Source of the DNA: Pseudomonas sp. ok272
GTDB lineage: Bacteria; Pseudomonadota; Gammaproteobacteria; Pseudomonadales; Pseudomonadaceae
NCBI RefSeq assembly: GCF_900109995.1
Contig: NZ_FOCB01000015.1
Coordinates: 61,984 to 125,983 of the forward strand
Length of the DNA stretch: 64,000 bases
Direction of reading: 5' to 3'
A program made the translations under genes and the position numbers. Below, one piece after another: positions 8,339-18,582 of the stretch. Within the stretch, counting starts at the first letter, position 1; each line of letters begins with the position of its first letter. Below the pieces are notes generated by a model, which was not told the DNA's origin, did not search any database, and saw nothing but the letters and a program-made list of their open reading frames with translations.

Positions 8339-8941
8339 CTAGTTGGTATACACCGGGCCGACACCCAGTCCCCAGACAATCACGGTGAACGCCATGATCG
8401 CCACCAGTACCACCAGCCCGACGGCCAGTACCGAGCTTGAGAACAGGAAACCCTCGTCGGAGGGAATGTTCATGAAGGTCGGCAGCCCCACATACAGCAG
8501 GTACACCGTGTAGCAGATGGCGGCGGTGCCGACGATCATCCCCAGCCACATGTGCGGGTACAGCGCCGCCAGCCCGCCAATGAACAGCGGCGTGGCGGTG
8601 TAGGTGGCAAACGCCACGCACCGGGCCAGGCTCGGGCTGGCGTCGTAGGTCCGGGCCATCCAATGAACGAACGCGCCCATGACCGCGACGCCACCGAGCA
8701 TGGCCAGGTACGACATGATGGTCATCCACAGTGCGCTTTCCTGGGTCAGCATGACCGGCGCGCGGCTGCCAATGACCCAGCCCACCCGGGTCGTGCCGAT
8801 GAACGCGGAAACGGCCGGGATGGCCGCCAGGATCAGGGTGTGGGTGAGGTACATGTGGCTGATGCTTTCTTCCTGGTCGCCACGGATCTCTTTCCATTCT
8901 TGATCGGGGTGGGTGAAAAGCCCCACGACGTGATGGATCAT
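8339..8941 (-). CDS. Yip1-family inner-membrane protein
   Basis: A 200-residue polytopic protein with about five hydrophobic segments (near residues 33-55, 70-95, 105-125, 130-152 and 165-190). The opening HHVVGLFTHPDQEWKEIR matches the start of bacterial YIP1-domain proteins, which typically begin with a short amphipathic 'P..W..I' region. The function of bacterial members is unknown. It is probably monocistronic, divergent from ttcA across a 294-bp gap in which I see no further gene. Confidence 0.78.
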   Translation of the reverse strand: MIHHVVGLFTHPDQEWKEIRGDQEESISHMYLTHTLILAAIPAVSAFIGTTRVGWVIGSRAPVMLTQESALWMTIMSYLAMLGGVAVMGAFVHWMARTYDASPSLARCVAFATYTATPLFIGGLAALYPHMWLGMIVGTAAICYTVYLLYVGLPTFMNIPSDEGFLFSSSVLAVGLVVLVAIMAFTVIVWGLGVGPVYTN

Positions 8942-9235
8942 AGTCAGTCACTCCTTCGTGATTGCGATCGCCCCCCAACGGAGCGCCTACAGGCCAGTGG
9001 CCAAGTTCACTACAGGTCTTTGAGTGTCCGCGACCTTATGTCGCAGTATAGAAAGGACTCAAAGGCACGGGAGGCGGGCCTTTAGAGCAAATTGCGCTGT
9101 AAACCCCGGGCTTAATCGCGGCTGGATCTTGAGGTCGGGGCTTCGACACACGCGCGGATCTTCTGGCGCTTCGCCCCTCCGGTGTTTTTGCGTAAAATGC
9201 CGGCCTTTCGTCACACCTCGCGGATTTCAAGCGCC

Positions 9236-10060
9236 ATGGGCACTCTTACGGTCAACCAGAACAAACTGCAGAAACGCCTACGTCGGCTGGCCGGTGAGGC
9301 CGTCGCCGATTTCAACATGATCGAAGACGGCGACAAGGTCATGGTCTGCCTGTCCGGCGGCAAGGACAGCTACACCCTGCTCGATGTGTTGCTGCACCTG
9401 CAGAAGGTCGCGCCGATCACGTTCCAGATCGTCGCGGTGAACATGGACCAGAAGCAGCCGGGCTTTCCCGAGCATGTATTGCCGGCCTACCTCAAGGAAC
9501 TGGGGGTCGAGTACCGCATCGTTGAAAAGGACACCTACTCGGTGGTCAAGGAGCTGATTCCAGAGGGCAAGACCACCTGCTCGCTGTGCTCGCGCCTGCG
9601 CCGTGGCACGCTCTACACCTTTGCCGACGAAATCGGTGCGACCAAGATGGCCCTCGGGCATCACCGCGATGACATCGTCGAGACGTTCTTCCTCAACATG
9701 TTCTTCAACGGCTCGCTCAAGGCCATGCCGCCCAAACTGCGGGCCGATGATGGGCGCAACGTGGTCATCCGCCCGCTGGCCTACTGCAACGAGAAGGACA
9801 TCCAGGCCTATTCGGACTTCAAGCAGTTCCCGATCATTCCGTGCAACCTCTGCGGCTCCCAGGAAAACCTGCAGCGCCAGGTGGTCAAGGACATGCTCCA
9901 GGATTGGGAGCGCAAGACCCCGGGGCGCACCGAGAGCATTTTCCGCAGCTTGCAGAACGTGATCCCCTCGCAACTGGCCGACCGCAACCTGTTTGACTTC
10001 ACCAGCCTCAAGATTGACGAGAGCGCTGCGTCGCGCTTCGTCAACGTGGTCAACCTTTAA
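9236..10060 (+). CDS. ttcA: tRNA 2-thiocytidine-32 biosynthesis protein TtcA
   Basis: TtcA thiolates cytidine 32 of certain tRNAs with ATP and an iron-sulfur cluster. The 274-residue protein has the PP-loop SGGKDSYTLLD (about residues 40-50) that adenylates the base. Two cysteine pairs, CSLC (about 114-117) and CNLC (about 205-208), ligate the cluster. The start MGTLTVNQNKLQKRL at 9236 matches the family and leaves out upstream residues without similarity. A hairpin terminator follows 10 bases after the stop. Confidence 0.95.
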   Translation: MGTLTVNQNKLQKRLRRLAGEAVADFNMIEDGDKVMVCLSGGKDSYTLLDVLLHLQKVAPITFQIVAVNMDQKQPGFPEHVLPAYLKELGVEYRIVEKDTYSVVKELIPEGKTTCSLCSRLRRGTLYTFADEIGATKMALGHHRDDIVETFFLNMFFNGSLKAMPPKLRADDGRNVVIRPLAYCNEKDIQAYSDFKQFPIIPCNLCGSQENLQRQVVKDMLQDWERKTPGRTESIFRSLQNVIPSQLADRNLFDFTSLKIDESAASRFVNVVNL

Positions 10061-10070
10061 CCACAATAGC

Positions 10071-10106
10071 GGTGGGAGCGAACACGCTCGCTCCCACCGG
10101 GTTTTC
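10071..10106 (+). terminator. Hairpin terminator after ttcA (REP-like arms)
   Basis: Perfect 10-bp arms GGTGGGAGCG and CGCTCCCACC around an eight-base loop, followed by GGGTTTTCGTTT. The arm sequence resembles the local REP family, so it may be a recruited REP half. Confidence 0.75.
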
Positions 10107-10133
10107 GTTTCATTTCAGATAACGGGAGAAGGC

Positions 10134-10808
10134 ATGCACGACTACAAGTGGCTGCACGAGTACTGCCTGAACCGTTTTGGTTCGGCGGCGGAACTGGAAG
10201 CCCATCTGCCGGTGCCCAAGACCCCGGCGCAACTGCGCACGATCAGTGATGACCGCTACCTGTCGACCCTGGCCCTGCGGGTGTTTCGCGCCGGCCTCAA
10301 GCACAGCCTGGTGGATGCCAAGTGGCCGACGTTCGAAGAGGTGTTCTTCAGATTCGACCCGGAGAAAGTCGTGCTGATGGGCGCCGAGCACCTTGAGCGG
10401 CTGATGCAGGACGCGCGGATCATCCGTCACCTGGGCAAGCTCAAGAGCGTGCCGCGCAACGCGCAGTTCGTGCTGGATGTGGCAAGAGAGAAGGGCAGCT
10501 TCGGTGAGCTGATTGCCCAGTGGCCGGTGACCGACATCGTGAGCCTGTGGAAGTACCTGGCCAAGCACGGTCATCAACTGGGCGGGCTGTCGGCGCCGCG
10601 GTTCTTGCGGATGGTGGGCAAGGACACGTTCGTGCCCAGCTACGACGTGGTGGCGGCGTTGAACGCCCAGAAGATCGTCGACAAGGTGCCCACCAGCCTG
10701 CGGGACCTGGCCACCGTGCAGGACGCCTTCAACCAGTGGCATGAACAAAGCGGCGGCCGGCCGATGAGCCAGATCTCGATGATGCTGGCGTACACCGTCA
10801 ACCATTGA
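10134..10808 (+). CDS. DNA-3-methyladenine glycosylase I-like (Tag family) protein
   Basis: A 224-residue helical protein similar to the Tag superfamily, which removes 3-methyladenine from DNA. The stretch from RAGLKHSLVDAKWPTFEEVF through IIRHLGKLKSVPRNA follows the Tag pattern. The N-terminal cysteine/tryptophan signature of genuine Tag (RCxW, with zinc-binding Cys) is missing. It is therefore a divergent member, and glycosylase activity should not be assumed. The ATG at 10134 follows GGGAGAAGG. It is separated from ttcA by a terminator and followed by a short inverted repeat. Confidence 0.72.
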   Translation: MHDYKWLHEYCLNRFGSAAELEAHLPVPKTPAQLRTISDDRYLSTLALRVFRAGLKHSLVDAKWPTFEEVFFRFDPEKVVLMGAEHLERLMQDARIIRHLGKLKSVPRNAQFVLDVAREKGSFGELIAQWPVTDIVSLWKYLAKHGHQLGGLSAPRFLRMVGKDTFVPSYDVVAALNAQKIVDKVPTSLRDLATVQDAFNQWHEQSGGRPMSQISMMLAYTVNH

Positions 10809-10823
10809 GGCCGGGGGCGCGGT

Positions 10824-10845
10824 CTTCGCCGGCAAGCCGGCGAAG
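10824..10845. repeat. Short perfect inverted repeat between convergent genes
   Basis: CTTCGCCGGC and GCCGGCGAAG are exact reverse complements around AA. It sits between the convergent Tag-like and DUF2069 genes. The core resembles a second Pseudomonas REP class; there is no T run, so termination is uncertain. Confidence 0.7.
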
Positions 10846-10852
10846 CGGTCTA

Positions 10853-11278
10853 TCAGGCGACCGCAGGCTCGCCTTCACCCGCCAACTTGCGGTTGAGCTG
10901 GAACCGCCAGCGCACATACAGCAGCGCCGAGCAGAACACGGCCAGGCTGGCCCCCATTTCCAGCAGGCCGAACACCTGGCGGTTGGGATCAAACGCGGCA
11001 ATCGCGCCCTTGATGAAGTACAGGTTCACCACAAAGCACATCCACGAATGCCCGCGCGCACTGCCGCTGATCATCCCGGGCGCCAGTAGCAACAGAGGTA
11101 CCAACTCGATCAGCAGGATCACCCATGGCCGGGCGCCATGCAGGTCGGCAATCAGCAGGTAATAGACGCAGAGCAGCCCGACCAGGGCGAAAAAGCACAG
11201 CAGGCTGAGTGCCCGGCTGATGCGGACACGTGGTTCCAGCCACTCGATGGACGGCAACACTTTGGGCTTCTTAGCCAC
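10853..11278 (-). CDS. DUF2069 small inner-membrane protein
   Basis: A 141-residue predicted membrane protein with four hydrophobic segments (about residues 24-46, 52-70, 84-100 and 108-128 after the chosen start). The family is known only as DUF2069 and its function is unknown. I start it at a GTG (VAKKPKVLPSIEWLEP), which overlaps the wrbA stop by eight bases. The upstream extension lies inside wrbA and has no membrane-protein character. It is last in the arsC-wrbA-DUF2069 operon, an arrangement I recall from other pseudomonads. Confidence 0.78.
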   Translation of the reverse strand: MAKKPKVLPSIEWLEPRVRISRALSLLCFFALVGLLCVYYLLIADLHGARPWVILLIELVPLLLLAPGMISGSARGHSWMCFVVNLYFIKGAIAAFDPNRQVFGLLEMGASLAVFCSALLYVRWRFQLNRKLAGEGEPAVA

Positions 11279-11876
11279 GGTTGTTCTCCAGCGCTTGGGC
11301 GGTCTTGGCCAGGCGCAGGCCCAGGGCCCGGCACAGTGCGACTTCATGTTCATTCAAGGCTTGTTTGCCATCGGCCCCGGCGTGGTGGCTGGCGCCGTAG
11401 GGCGTGCCGCCGCCACGGGTTTCCAGCAGCGCCGACTCGCTGTAGGGCAGGCCGGTGATCAGCATGCCGTGGTGCAACAAGGGCAGCATCATCGACAACA
11501 GGGTGGTTTCCTGGCCGCCGTGCAGGCTGGCGGTCGAGGTGAACACCCCGGCCGGCTTGCCCACCAGGGCGCCGGTCAACCACAGGTTGCTGGTGCCGTC
11601 GAGGAAGTACTTGAGCGGGGCGGCCATGTTGCCGAAGCGGGTCGGGCTGCCCAGGGCCAGGCCGGCGCAGTTCTTCAGGTCGTCGAGGCTGGCGTACAAC
11701 GCGCCTTCGGCGGGAATGTCCGGCGCCACGGCTTCGCATTCGCTGGAGATCGCCGGCACTGTGCGCAGGCGCGCCTCCATGCCGGACTGCTCGATGCCCC
11801 GGGCAATCTGCCGGGCCATTTCGTTGGTCGAGCCATTGCGGCTGTAATACAAGACCAGGATGTACGGTGCGCTCAC
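11271..11876 (-). CDS. wrbA: NAD(P)H:quinone oxidoreductase WrbA
   Basis: WrbA is an FMN-dependent quinone reductase of the flavodoxin fold. The 201-residue protein starts with the FMN phosphate loop (YYSRNGSTNEMA, about residues 10-21). It also has the GSPTRFGNMAAPLKYFLDGT region and the TASLHGGQETT loop typical of WrbA. Its start overlaps the arsC stop by four bases and its stop overlaps the downstream DUF2069 start. Co-transcription with arsC suggests an oxidant or thiol stress setting, which is inference. Confidence 0.93.
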   Translation of the reverse strand: MSAPYILVLYYSRNGSTNEMARQIARGIEQSGMEARLRTVPAISSECEAVAPDIPAEGALYASLDDLKNCAGLALGSPTRFGNMAAPLKYFLDGTSNLWLTGALVGKPAGVFTSTASLHGGQETTLLSMMLPLLHHGMLITGLPYSESALLETRGGGTPYGASHHAGADGKQALNEHEVALCRALGLRLAKTAQALENNRG

Positions 11877-12226
11877 GGCAGGATCTCCAGCACGTTCTCG
11901 GGTGGACGGCCAATGATGGCCTTGTCAGCGACTTCGAGAATCGGCCGCTCCATCAGTTTGGGGTGCGCGGCGAGGGCGGCGATCAACTGCGCCTCACTGA
12001 GGCTGGCGTCGGCCAGGTCCAGGGTTTTGTATTCCTCTTCGCCGGTGCGCAATAGCTGCCGGGCGCTGATCCCCAGCTTGCCCAGCAGGCTTTGCAGCTG
12101 CGTGGCATCGAGCGGGGTTTCCAGGTAGCGGACCACGGTCGGTTCAAGACCGCGGGCTTGCAGCAGTTCCAGCGCACCGCGGGATTTCGAGCAGCGCGGG
12201 TTGTGATAAAGCGTCAGATCGGTCAT
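11873..12226 (-). CDS. arsC: ArsC-family arsenate reductase (glutaredoxin-dependent type)
   Basis: A 117-residue ArsC/Spx-superfamily protein. The motif YHNPRCSKSRGALELL carries the catalytic Cys at about residue 10, and the RPILEV segment lies at about 92. This is the glutaredoxin-coupled reductase form, single-cysteine, of chromosomal 'YfgD' type. There are no arsB or arsR neighbours, so a true arsenic role is not implied by context. The start MTDLTLYHNPRC at 12226 matches the family. It is first in a three-gene minus-strand operon and divergent from the TlpA-like lipoprotein gene. Confidence 0.88.
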   Translation of the reverse strand: MTDLTLYHNPRCSKSRGALELLQARGLEPTVVRYLETPLDATQLQSLLGKLGISARQLLRTGEEEYKTLDLADASLSEAQLIAALAAHPKLMERPILEVADKAIIGRPPENVLEILP

Positions 12227-12342
12227 GTGCGGGTCGCATCTTGCGTAAGGTGGCGGGTATTCTACCTGCGCAACGCGCCGTCCTGAACCTTGCGAGGCGA
12301 TGGGTCGCAGCGAACCCCTATTTTTTGAGTAAGGACCGGTCC

Positions 12343-12810
12343 ATGACACGGCGATTGACAGCGGCAGTGGCACTTTTCGCAACCTTGCTCCTGGGCGGTT
12401 GTGGTTACGACTACGGCACCGACCAACTGGGCCAGAAAGTGGCGTCCGAGCGGCTGGACGGCCAGTGGTTCGTGCTCAACTATTGGGCCGAGTGGTGTGC
12501 GCCGTGCCGTACCGAAATCCCTGAGCTCAACGCCCTGGCCGAGCAGCTCAAGGGACAGAAGATCGATGTGTTCGGGGTCAACTTCGACAACGTCCAGGGT
12601 GAAGAGCTCAAGGCCGCGAGCAACAAGCTGGGGATCGCCTTCACCGTCCTGGCACAGGACCCGGCCGAGCGCTTTGAGTTACCGCGCAGTGAGGCACTGC
12701 CGGTGACGTACATCATCGACAACCAGGGCAAGGTGCGTGAGCAGTTGATGGGCGAGCAGACCGCTGCCGAGGTGATCGCCAAGTTGGCGGCGTTGCAGGC
12801 GAAGAACTGA
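12343..12810 (+). CDS. TlpA-like thioredoxin-fold lipoprotein
   Basis: A 155-residue protein with a lipoprotein signal (lipobox LGGC at about residues 18-21), so it is probably membrane-anchored and periplasmic. The thioredoxin domain has the active site WCAPCR (about 47-52) and the cis-proline region LPVTYIID. It is a reductase or thiol-disulfide exchanger of the TlpA/ResA type; the partner is unknown. The ATG at 12343 is preceded by AAGGA. It is monocistronic, followed by a REP pair. Confidence 0.87.
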   Translation: MTRRLTAAVALFATLLLGGCGYDYGTDQLGQKVASERLDGQWFVLNYWAEWCAPCRTEIPELNALAEQLKGQKIDVFGVNFDNVQGEELKAASNKLGIAFTVLAQDPAERFELPRSEALPVTYIIDNQGKVREQLMGEQTAAEVIAKLAALQAKN

Positions 12811-12840
12811 CGACCGGCGAGTTGGGTGTCAGCCAGCCCT

Positions 12841-12929
12841 TGTGGGAGCGAGCTGGCTCGCGAGTTGGTTGTGTCAGGCAGCGTGATGTTGACTGACACA
12901 CCGGTATCGCGAGCTGGCTCGCTCCCACA
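12841..12929. repeat. Inverted REP pair (REPIN)
   Basis: TGTGGGAGCGAGCTGGCTCG at 12841 and, inverted, CGCGAGCTGGCTCGCTCCCA ending near 12929. The two units are about 23 bp each and nearly exact reverse complements. They flank a 42-base spacer between the convergent TlpA-like and META genes. Confidence 0.9.
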
Positions 12930-12949
12930 GGGCCTATGTCTGGCGACGG

Positions 12950-13354
12950 TTAACCCTCTTCCAGCCACCAGCGCAACGGCTTGCCTTCGGCCGGCCAGAA
13001 GCGCACTTGCTCGATCGGCGAGATGTCCCAGCGCTGCACGGTTTCCAGGGCGTTGAGGAAGCGTCGCTCTTGCTCCATCAGCGCCGGTGCGCACAGCTTG
13101 CGGGTGCTGCCAACTTTGCCGAAGCTCAGCTTGTCGCCGTCCAGGGTGTAGGGCGCGAACCAGTGGTTGCAGCCGCCCGTGCCGTAGGCGCGACCGTCTT
13201 CACCGAGGGTGATGGTCAGGTGGCTGCTGTCGATCAGCGGACGTTCGCCAATCCACTCCAGGATGTAGCTGCGGTCTTGCTGCAGCTTCATCGGTTCGGC
13301 GGCACATCCCAGCAAGCCCACGCCTGCCAGACCGGCCAGAACGAGCTGTTTCAT
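12950..13354 (-). CDS. META-domain lipoprotein (HslJ-like)
   Basis: A 134-residue probable lipoprotein. The signal MKQLVLAGLAGVGLLGCAA places the lipid-modified Cys at about residue 17. The rest is a META domain, with the typical YGTGGCNHWFAPYTLDGDKL core and a conserved Cys in RKLCAPALMEQE. HslJ of E. coli, a heat-inducible META protein, is linked to novobiocin resistance; no role can be assigned here. The start at 13354 shares one base with the stop of the upstream gene, so the pair is co-translated. Confidence 0.83.
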   Translation of the reverse strand: MKQLVLAGLAGVGLLGCAAEPMKLQQDRSYILEWIGERPLIDSSHLTITLGEDGRAYGTGGCNHWFAPYTLDGDKLSFGKVGSTRKLCAPALMEQERRFLNALETVQRWDISPIEQVRFWPAEGKPLRWWLEEG

Positions 13355-13788
13355 CACGCGGGCTCCTGGCACTTCGGGCACAGGTGTTTCTCGCCGGCGG
13401 TGGTCCAGCCCAGTTCGGCGATGCGCGCCGTGGCGGCAGGCTTTTGGGCCTTGTTGCCCAGCTTGGCGTCTACTGCGAACTCGAACTTAAGCTCCTTGGC
13501 GCAGCTGTCGCAGTTCACCTGCCAGCTGTGGATCGCCAGCTCGCCGAACACCGGGCCGTTGGCCATCGCGACCCACTGGCCCATGGGCTGGAGCAGGTGG
13601 CGAACGTTCTCGACGGTCAGGCGCATGGACAAGTCCTTGCTGCCCTTGAGCGTGACCAGCAACACATCACCGGCGCGAATCGAGCCACCGTTGCCGGTGA
13701 CTTGATAGCGGCCCGGCGTCAGTGCGCGGCATTCGGTGAGGGTGTGCTGCGGGTTCATCAGCGTGTAGCGGAAATCGTGTTCGACCAT
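13354..13788 (-). CDS. Conserved hypothetical protein with CxxC pairs
   Basis: A 144-residue soluble protein I do not recognise by function. Two CxxC pairs (CDSC near residue 94 and CPKC near 139) suggest a zinc ribbon or a redox site. A region around GDVLLVTLKGSKDL has a beta-rich look. It lies just upstream of, and overlaps by one base, the META lipoprotein gene, and has the codon use of the core genome. Confidence 0.72.
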   Translation of the reverse strand: MVEHDFRYTLMNPQHTLTECRALTPGRYQVTGNGGSIRAGDVLLVTLKGSKDLSMRLTVENVRHLLQPMGQWVAMANGPVFGELAIHSWQVNCDSCAKELKFEFAVDAKLGNKAQKPAATARIAELGWTTAGEKHLCPKCQEPA

Positions 13789-13869
13789 GGGTCCTCCAAA
13801 TATGGCCGGTATGCTAGCACGCGCAACTACCGCCCATGGCCCACGGATGCGACCTTCGATCAGTCTGCG

Positions 13870-14859
13870 TCAGCCTTCTACCCGGTTTTGTGGGGTGCCG
13901 GCGGCCCAGGCGGCAATGTTCTGCAAGGTGGTGCCGGCAATCGCGGCCAGGGCTTCGCGGGTCAGGAAGGCTTGGTGGGCGGTGATGATGACGTTGGGGA
14001 AGGTCAGCAACCGCGCCAGCACATCGTCCTGCAGCGGCAGGTCGGAGCGGTCCTCAAAGAACAACTGCGCCTCTTCTTCGTAGACATCCAGCCCCAGGTA
14101 GCCCAATTGGCCGTCCTTGAGTGCCTCGATCAGCGCCGGGGTGTCCACCAGGCCGCCGCGTCCGGTGTTGATCAGCATCGCGCCCGGTTGCAGGTGGGCC
14201 AGCGACTGAGCGTTGATCAAGTGCTTGCTGTCTTCGGTCAACGGGCAGTGCAGGCTGATGATGTGCGCCTCGGCCAACAGCTGCGGCAGCGGCAGGTAGC
14301 GGGCGCCGAGTGCCAGGACTTCAGGGTTGGGGTACGGGTCGTAGGCCAGCAACTGGCAACCGAACCCGGCCATGATCTTGGCGAATGTGGCGCCGATCTG
14401 TCCGGTGCCGACCACCCCGACGGTCTTGCCGTAGAGGTCGAAGCCGGTGAGGCCGTGGAGCGTGAAATCACCTTCGCGGGTGCGATTGTAGGCGCGGTTC
14501 AGGCGTCGGTTGAGCGCCAGGATCAGCGCCACCGCGTGTTCGGCCACGGCGTGGGGCGAGTAGGCTGGGACGCGTACGATGTCCAGCCCCAGGCGTTTGG
14601 CCGCGGCCAGGTCGACGTGGTTGTAGCCGGCCGAGCGCAGGGCGATCAGCCGCGTGCCGCCGGCGGCCAGGTGTTCCAGCACCGGCGCGCTGAGGTCGTC
14701 ATTGATAAACGGGCAAACCACCTCGAAGTGCTCGGCCAGGGCCGCGGTGTCCAGGCTCAGGCGTGCCGATTGAAAGTGCAGCTCGACGTCGCCGGGCAGG
14801 TTCGCGGCCAGGAAGCTGTCGCGGTCGTAGGCCTGGCTGCTGAAGAGAATCGTACGCAT
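13870..14859 (-). CDS. ldhA: Fermentative D-lactate dehydrogenase
   Basis: LdhA reduces pyruvate to D-lactate with NADH. The 329-residue protein is a D-2-hydroxyacid dehydrogenase. It shows the Rossmann motif GVVGTGQIG (about residues 152-160), an Arg in ALRSAGYNH, the Asp-Glu pair region DVYEEEAQLF and the catalytic His in TAHQAFLT. The ATG at 14859 (MRTILFSSQAYD) matches P. aeruginosa LdhA as remembered. It sits 31 bp downstream of gacS on the same strand, a conserved Pseudomonas arrangement. Confidence 0.92.
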   Translation of the reverse strand: MRTILFSSQAYDRDSFLAANLPGDVELHFQSARLSLDTAALAEHFEVVCPFINDDLSAPVLEHLAAGGTRLIALRSAGYNHVDLAAAKRLGLDIVRVPAYSPHAVAEHAVALILALNRRLNRAYNRTREGDFTLHGLTGFDLYGKTVGVVGTGQIGATFAKIMAGFGCQLLAYDPYPNPEVLALGARYLPLPQLLAEAHIISLHCPLTEDSKHLINAQSLAHLQPGAMLINTGRGGLVDTPALIEALKDGQLGYLGLDVYEEEAQLFFEDRSDLPLQDDVLARLLTFPNVIITAHQAFLTREALAAIAGTTLQNIAAWAAGTPQNRVEG

Positions 14860-14890
14860 GCTGTCCATCCTTGTGCTTGAGTGCGTGGGT

Positions 14891-17641
<2,751 letters not shown>

Positions 17642-17801
17642 GCCACTCTCCTGTTTTCAAGCCGTTCATCGATGAGCCACGCGTGCATCCGGCACGCAAT
17701 CTTCGCGCAGTGTAGCGAGTTGCGGGCGGGCAATCTCGGCAAATTGTCCGGGGAGGGGTAAGGGACGCACTGCCTTTTTCAGGTGCAAGTGCGGGCGTGG
17801 G

Positions 17802-17851
17802 TTGCTCATGGCAAGGCAATCTTGAATAATCGGTGATTGAGAATTACTTGC
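17802..17851 (+). promoter_or_regulatory. Promoter with overlapping candidate Fur box, upstream of PirRS-like pair
   Basis: A -35 TTGCTC (17802-17807), 17-base spacer and -10 AATAAT (17825-17830) form a good sigma-70 promoter. Immediately downstream, GTGATTGAGAATTACTTGC (17833-17851) matches the 19-base Fur consensus at 11 positions and resembles Pseudomonas Fur sites (GAGAAT core). Placement at the expected transcription start would allow iron repression. Confidence 0.5.
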
Positions 17852-17859
17852 AGAAGCTA

Positions 17860-18582
17860 ATGACTCCCGTATCTATCACGGCCCCGCGCATACTGGTCAT
17901 TGAAGACGATCTCGTTCTCGGTGCTTACGTGCACGAGCACCTGGGGCGTTGCGGCTTTCAGGTCACCTGGTGCCAGAACGGCAAGGACGGCCTGGCGATG
18001 GCGCGTGCGCAGGCCTTCGATGTGGTGTTGATGGATATCCTGCTGCCGGGGATGGATGGCTTGTCGGTCTTGACCGACCTGCGCACCCGTGACTCCACGC
18101 CGGTGCTGCTGATGTCGGCCCTGGGCGCGGAAGCGGATCGCATCAGCGGTTTTCGCCTGGGCGCCGACGACTATCTGCCCAAGCCCTTCAGCATGGCCGA
18201 GCTGCGGGTGCGCATCGAGGCCATCCTGCGGCGGGTGGCCCTGGACCGTCGCCACGTCGCGCCACCGGCCGAGCGCGAAGCCCACAGCCTGCGCTTCGAC
18301 GATGAGCTGTGTGACGTGCACTTCGGCACGCAGTGGGCGGGCCTGACCCGCAGTGAATACCGGCTGCTGGAAACCCTGAGTCGCAATGGCGACGAAGTCC
18401 TGAGCAAGGCCTTCCTTTATCAGCATGTGCTGCAACGCGGTTACGCGCCCCATGACCGTAGCCTGGACATGCACATCAGCCAGATCCGCCGCAAACTCAA
18501 GGCCATCGGCTACAGCGAGCGGGAAGTGCGGACCGTCTGGGGCAAGGGTTATGTGTTGAGCGCCCTAGATGAAATGGTCTGA
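17860..18582 (+). CDS. OmpR-family response regulator (PirR-like)
   Basis: A 240-residue regulator with receiver acidic residues EDD at about 15-17, phosphoacceptor Asp59 (VVLMDILLPGMDG), Lys in LPKPF and a winged-helix effector domain ending VWGKGYVL. In P. aeruginosa the genes next to gacS are pirR-pirS, which control the siderophore receptor gene pirA; this pair occupies the same place. No receptor gene follows here. I chose the ATG at 17860 because the alternative GTG at 17833 lies in the promoter/Fur-box region. The gene overlaps the kinase gene by 14 bases. Confidence 0.88.
   Translation: MTPVSITAPRILVIEDDLVLGAYVHEHLGRCGFQVTWCQNGKDGLAMARAQAFDVVLMDILLPGMDGLSVLTDLRTRDSTPVLLMSALGAEADRISGFRLGADDYLPKPFSMAELRVRIEAILRRVALDRRHVAPPAEREAHSLRFDDELCDVHFGTQWAGLTRSEYRLLETLSRNGDEVLSKAFLYQHVLQRGYAPHDRSLDMHISQIRRKLKAIGYSEREVRTVWGKGYVLSALDEMV

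Noticed and set aside
11873..12226. Arsenic-resistance operon
   Set aside because: The ArsC-like protein has no arsR, arsB or arsH next to it; the neighbours are wrbA and a DUF2069 gene.
13384..14880. 498-codon open frame on the plus strand
   Set aside because: Opposite the CxxC protein and ldhA; composition is typical antisense.
17833..17859. GTG start for the PirR-like regulator
   Set aside because: It falls within the likely Fur box and at the transcription start, leaving no room for a leader.
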